A stretch of 64,000 bases of DNA from Holacanthus passer (Eukaryota; Chordata; Actinopteri; Pomacanthidae): positions 930,001 to 994,000 of the forward strand of contig JAFREQ010000039.1 of the NCBI GenBank assembly GCA_025331565.1, in the 5' to 3' direction. Shown piece by piece: positions 59,285-64,000 of this stretch (positions are counted from its first letter, which is position 1; the number at the start of each line of letters is the position of its first letter). The position numbers and the translations under genes are program-made. Below the pieces are notes generated by a model, which did not search any database, was not told the origin of the DNA, and saw only the letters and a list, made by a program, of their open reading frames with translations.

Positions 59285-60405
59285 ATTATGATTAGTTGAC
59301 CCCTCATCTGTTGCCTGTCTTTCTCAACACGTTGTTGCTAACGGAGGGGGAAAAAAAGTTTTTTCTTTTTCTGTTGTAAACTTTAACTCAGAGAATTACA
59401 TGTACATGCACCTCTATGAGTTGGGACTATTTCTAACCTTTTAGGTTCATTAAATCCTTCTCCATCCTTTTGGATTGGCATCCAGATTAAACAAGGTCGA
59501 TTCTTTCTAACTAAATAATCTTTGCTCAAGGTCTACTTACTTTTAAATGATGGCTCCACATGTCTATCCTAAATGATCATTTAAATCCTGTATATCAATT
59601 AAAACAGCCTGTTTGTACTGGCCATGTAGAAGCACCTTCTTAATTTGATTACAAAGGTGGACAAAATCCGTGCTCATCATTCTATGCAAAAAATGAATTC
59701 CTGTTCCACTGGGCAGTCTAAGATAGAGAATCAAGTAGATATCTTCAAAAGTCTTTTTCAATTTTCTATTTAAATTGTCTGTTATTTGTGTTACTGTTCC
59801 TCCACCACAGCTCACCTCTGTGTCTGTGACCTTTATTATAAAAAGGTCATGATGTCTAACATCTAAGTCAAGGCCAAGCCACAAAGAAAGCCTTTTTGAT
59901 GACTATGACTCACCTCTTTCATGGAACAGACACACAGATGAGACGCCCCGGACACCTCGGAACTCCAGTGTATTTTGTTTAATTCTGTTATTTTTTTCCT
60001 TGGGTGCACAGAGTGAAATATTATCTCCACAGACAGGTGTATATCACACAAATCTCCCACTGGTATACAGTGTTCTCAAAATGATCAATGGTATCTGTAA
60101 TCATTGATCAAGGTCCCCCCGATGTTACCCTAAAATGAAGATAACACAGCATATAACCAAATCCAGTTTAACCAGTAACAACATATAGGTTATCGTTATT
60201 TCTGGAAACATACTGAAATGAGATGTTAATATTTTGAAGTTACAAACACTTTATTGTATTTGCACAGAGTTCAGTTTAAAATTACATAAGAACAGTTAAC
60301 TAACATGGAGGGTTCTTATTTTCCAACCTCACACAGACACATTTTATTCAAAAGTATTAACACCATAAATTATAACACTTGCTATTAAGTTTTGACTTTG
60401 GTGCA
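59285..60405. other. Unassigned intronic sequence
   Basis: Two minus-strand open frames (59564-59884 and 59863-60060) lack splice-site pairs and domain pattern. Nothing else recognised. Confidence 0.4.
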
Positions 60406-60409
60406 GCAG

Positions 60410-60910
60410 GTTTAATAACTGGGACTAACAGACGCTCCCGTTAGCACCGTTAGCTTAGATCAACCTCCACCATCTCCCCCTGGAGAAACTCGTCCTGAAC
60501 ACCTGAGAGAAACACAGTCAACACGGCAGCTCAGTCAAACTCCAGCCAACAAGCAGCTCCACAAACAGCAGAACAAACACATCGAGAAAACAGCGCAGAT
60601 GTCCCGGACAAAGACACCACACAGCTGACGGCACCTAGCTGGAGGCCTTTAGCCCAATGCCAATTAATTAGCTGGATATTTACTAGTGAACGAAAAAATG
60701 GGAGCACTGACTTTTTGGACAGTCTGGTAGTATAATTAACCACACAGTGTGGTGTTATTTATCCAGTATTGACATGAAAAGTTACCCGAAAGACAAAAAC
60801 ACCACAAACACAACTGAAGTTCAGTAACTGAATGAACTCCGTGTTTAGAGCCGACAGACAGCAGACAGCTGTCAATCAAAGTGAAAGCGGTTTTATACAG
60901 TCTATGGGCG
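60410..60910. repeat. Unclassified CpG-bearing, repeat-like block
   Basis: Richer in CG dinucleotides than its surroundings and ends GCGGTTTTATACAGTCTATG, sharing the 16-mer TTTTATACAGTCTATG with 3773-3788. Family unknown. Confidence 0.3.
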
Positions 60911-61900
60911 CAGCCTGTAACATATGTAGGATGTGATGCATATTTTGATCGACAAAATATTAAAACACTATTTTTTTATTTTCATATTACATGATCACCT
61001 CAATCTCCAAAACAAGAGGTATTCCATTAAAAAATAAAATAAAACTGCCATTATTTATTCCTGTTTTTTTTTTTTTTTTTTTTTAATCAAAGCAACAGGG
61101 AGTCACTGAAGAGGGATGAAAGAGCTGCATGCTCCGGAGCCGCGGGTTTCCGACCTCCAATCTAGAGAATACATATAGTTCTGACATTTATATTTGCCAT
61201 GAGTCATTCCGCAGGTGGTGTGTGGATTGGCCAGTCTGTGCTACCATTCATAGTCTTTCATATTTCCTTTCTTTTTCCCTCTCTCTTCATAGTGGCTCTG
61301 CTGGAAGTCTCACCTCTCTACAGCAAGAAATCTTTTAGAAATTAAATTTAGAAATGTAGAAATCATTTAGGGTTCATCCTCTGAGGAAAGTGTCACTATA
61401 AGCTCACGTTTATATCTGGCCATTGGTTAGGTCCTTACAGAGGGTGCATCTTCTAAGCATATATAGGACATTAGGAAAACACACACGTACATATATTGCA
61501 TATAAAATGAGGTATAAAGTGTGATTTCAGCAGTGGCTACATTCACAATGCAAACCCTAGTCGCTCAATTCTGATGTATTACTCAGATCTGATTTTTTGG
61601 TTTGGTTATTCACATCATTTTTAAGTATGCCCAAAATCAGATTCCAGCATGAACTGGTCACAGTTCTGAAGTGAACCTCATTTGCAAAAGAACAATAACA
61701 CATCATCAACATCACATGCCCTACGCTGTTGTACGGAAGCAAACATGGAGGTCACTGAAGTCAGTGTTTATGGTTTAATTTATAACTTGATGTGCAGTAG
61801 AAGCTAACAAATTCATGAACAGACAATAATGAGGATGAGGGTGAGGAGACAGAGAACCAAATTTTTAACTATAGCTTTTGTGAAGCAATGGCTGCTACTT
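60911..61900. other. Unassigned sequence with a long T run
   Basis: T tract at 61064-61084; no exon or repeat supported. Confidence 0.4.
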
Positions 61901-61905
61901 TTGTA

Positions 61906-62990
61906 CAGAGTTGGGGACAGAAGTCTGAGACCAGATTGAAAATTTGATATTTTTACATAAATGTGTAAATAATCAGAAACATCCGTGATTCAGGAACATT
62001 TAAAAACACAAGATGTTATAATAAGTTATGAAGAAAACATATTTAAGATTCTGCACTATTTCTAGGTCAGCAATCAAATTCAAGCAACTTTGTAGCATTG
62101 ACCAACTGAATCCATCCGAGTGCATTCAGATGACACTTGGATGGATTTGATCTACTCATCAGAGGCTCATTCAGGTAACTTAACGGGCTGCCAGCATTCA
62201 CTTCTTATAAATATGGCTGTGCCTCAAGTTTCTCAGGTCATTGCTTCCTAAGTAGCATTGTGCTAGTGGGAAACATGGCATCAGAACGAAGTGAAAGTGT
62301 CAAAATCAAATTCTTATTCGAAGCAAAGACAGGCTTTCTCAGCATCCTATCATAGCTAGACTAAAGGTTTCTAGATTAGACTAAAGGGCAGTGCATGGAA
62401 CTCTTGTTTCAGAACTCTTGGTCTCGGTTGTATCAAACCACCATCAGGCAGACCAAAAGTGATCACACCGTCACAAGATCAATACAACAAGCCTAGTTCC
62501 CTGAGAGACAGACAAGCAACTTCATCACATTTACTATATAAAGAACACAAAACTACTACTACTGTACTTTACTAAAGTACTGTAAAAAGAAGGCTGTCTT
62601 TTAGCGGGCTTAGAGGGAACGCAGAAGTTTCTAAACCACTTCACAGGAGGGGAAACAAGACTAAATGCTTGGGGTGGGCTAAGAAATACCAACATTTCAC
62701 AGTGGATGACTGGAAAAAGTCCTCTTTACTGATGAATCCAAGTTTGAGAATTATGGCAGTAACAGAAAGGTGCCTATAGGAGACAAACAGGAGAGAGAAT
62801 GATACCACAGTGTATCAAACCGACAGTAAAACATGGTGGTGGGAACATTCAAGCTTGGGGGTGTTTTGCTTAGGCTGGAGTTGGACACCTGGACCAAATT
62901 GACACCTCTACAGTGGATCCCCCCTTTCACCTGTCGACCACATTGAGGCACCCATGTTGCTCAAAGATATAGCCATCGCTACTGGAAAGC
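61906..62990 (+). mobile_element. Tc1/mariner-like transposon relic (family T, sister of the 49.4-kb copy)
   Basis: Begins after a TA with CAGAGTTGGGGACAGAAGTC and TGAGACCA, the same inverted-repeat motif as at 49.9 kb. The transposase starts near 62275 (MASERSESVKIKFLFEAK) and is read through stops and frame changes as SLRDRQATSS-like text, VLFTDESKFENYGSNRK (about 62718-62770) and GGVLLRLELDT. TDESKFE carries a catalytic Asp. The right inverted repeat was not found. It is inactive. Confidence 0.82.
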
Positions 62991-63104
62991 GGGTGTGGGG
63001 GGATTTTACTGCAGTTACTATAGAATCAGACTGCTGGGAGATGACCTAAGATCCCATAGTTAAAACAAACACACACACACACACTTAGAAATCATGTAAA
63101 AAGA

Positions 63105-63237
63105 TGTGAAGGTTCTCAGTCATCCAAGTCATGGTATTCAAGTAAGGATTGAATCAATGGCAACTGCTTCTTCAACGTCTTCAAGAATCTACAACCAAGT
63201 CCAGTAGTCATTGATTCAACCCTTGAATGCCATTGAC
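63105..63237. repeat. Fold-back copy of the 9.3-kb repeat
   Basis: The left arm (TGTGAAGGTTCTCAGTCATC ... GGATTGAATCAATGGCAACT) matches 9289-9355. The right arm from about 63165 (CTTCAAGAATCTACAACCAA ... TTGATTCAACCCTTGAATG) is the reverse complement of the same repeat, giving a head-to-head inverted duplication. Confidence 0.7.
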
Positions 63238-64000
63238 ACCTACATAAACCCACACATGCACAACCTCCATTTTCTTCCTCTTTTCATTGTAAAAACCAGA
63301 TAAGTTTCATCTGGACCTCCTCTAATTATATGAGAAAAGAAGGTTTAAAAAATCATGATAAATGGCCCAATGAACCATTCCAACTTGTATTTAACACTTC
63401 TATTTCCGCTGTTCATATTTCCATTGGAATCATTAAGCACAGATTTTGTTGAGACTCAGTTTAGGCTAGCATACTGTGGGGTAAAGTAGAGAGTAAGCTT
63501 TACAAAGGAAAGCATGCAGCAGCTGGTTAACATCTGTCTCCTGCTGTGCTGTTCAAGTCCTCTGGGTCGGGACTAAAGTTTCAAATTTATCACCTTACAC
63601 CATGTGTGTGTGTGTGTGTGTGGGGGGGGTGTTGTCTGTATCTGCTGAAGAAATCCTGGTGAGAAGGGGCAGCTTTCTAGAGCTTGACACCTATCTCAGC
63701 CAGTCAGCAGACAGGATTCAGCCAGTTATTCAGAGAGAAATGGATGTCTTCCAAACATCAAAGCCATTCCAGTGCCCTGCTGAGCCTCAGTCACATGTTA
63801 GGGCCATTAATTAACTGCATCTCAGAGCCTGCATGAATCTGCTGCATGCTTTAATATGTCTGCCCTATGTGGGCACTCCACAGTGTGTTTGTGTCCAACT
63901 ATACATGCTTCACAGTGGGCTGTACAAGGCCATAATGAGGTAGTAATAAGGCAGGTATTTTAGAAATACTGACGCTGTATGTCCAAGTGACACGACAACC
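63238..64000. other. Unassigned sequence with a (TG)n tract
   Basis: A TG repeat at 63604-63622 is followed by a G run. The open frame across it is made by the repeat. No exon recognised. Confidence 0.45.

Noticed and set aside
1..64000. CRISPR array, operon, phage or other prokaryotic system
   Set aside because: No regularly spaced direct repeats, no gene clusters or ribosome-binding sites; all evidence is for an animal intron.

Overview
This is a eukaryotic, almost certainly teleost fish, nuclear window. The signs are AT-rich introns, many CA/TG and GA microsatellites, and relics of repeat classes typical of bony fish: CR1/L2-type LINEs, tRNA-derived SINEs, Tc1/mariner, hAT and PIF/Harbinger transposons, and an LTR. 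Nothing prokaryotic (operons, Shine-Dalgarno sites, CRISPR) is present.

Only one host-gene piece could be supported: a 114-bp minus-strand coding exon at 27459-27572 with consensus splice sites on both sides and symmetric phase-1 junctions. Its 37 whole codons match what I know of TMEM178B (a four-pass, claudin-like membrane protein) just before its second membrane segment. I therefore read the window as intronic tmem178b sequence: the intron upstream of this exon runs from 27573 toward 64000 or beyond, and the downstream intron from 27458 toward 1 or beyond. I could not find the neighbouring exons.

Layout. 1-9.3 kb: intron with a LINE RT scrap (1.5-1.7 kb), dispersed repeats and one half of a Harbinger pair (3.8-4.3 kb). 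9.3-14.1 kb: a tRNA-derived SINE, then a LINE (10.4-14.1 kb) broken by an internally deleted hAT transposon (11.35-12.63 kb) and by another LINE's 3' tail (13.23-13.47 kb). 14.1-27.4 kb: mostly unrecognised intron with repeats. 27.5 kb: the tmem178b exon. 29.6-30.1 kb: a nearly complete dispersed element. 37.5-40.3 kb: a hAT-like repeat abutting the second Harbinger copy (inverted relative to the first, keeping the start of its transposase), then a frameshifted LINE RT. 40.6-46 kb: dispersed repeats and a deleted Tc1. 46.9-49.9 kb: a minus-strand LINE split by an 857-bp solo LTR with perfect 5-bp target duplications, next to a minus-strand Tc1 relic. 51-63.3 kb: a LINE tail, a SINE with 9-bp target duplications, three more Tc1 relics and a fold-back repeat.

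No intact mobile-element gene remains: each recognisable transposase or reverse transcriptase is truncated, frameshifted or internally deleted. I found no convincing new biological system. The most useful observations are the hidden exon, the nested and mutually datable insertions, the inverted Harbinger pair about 34 kb apart, and several perfect palindromes of 24-26 bp.
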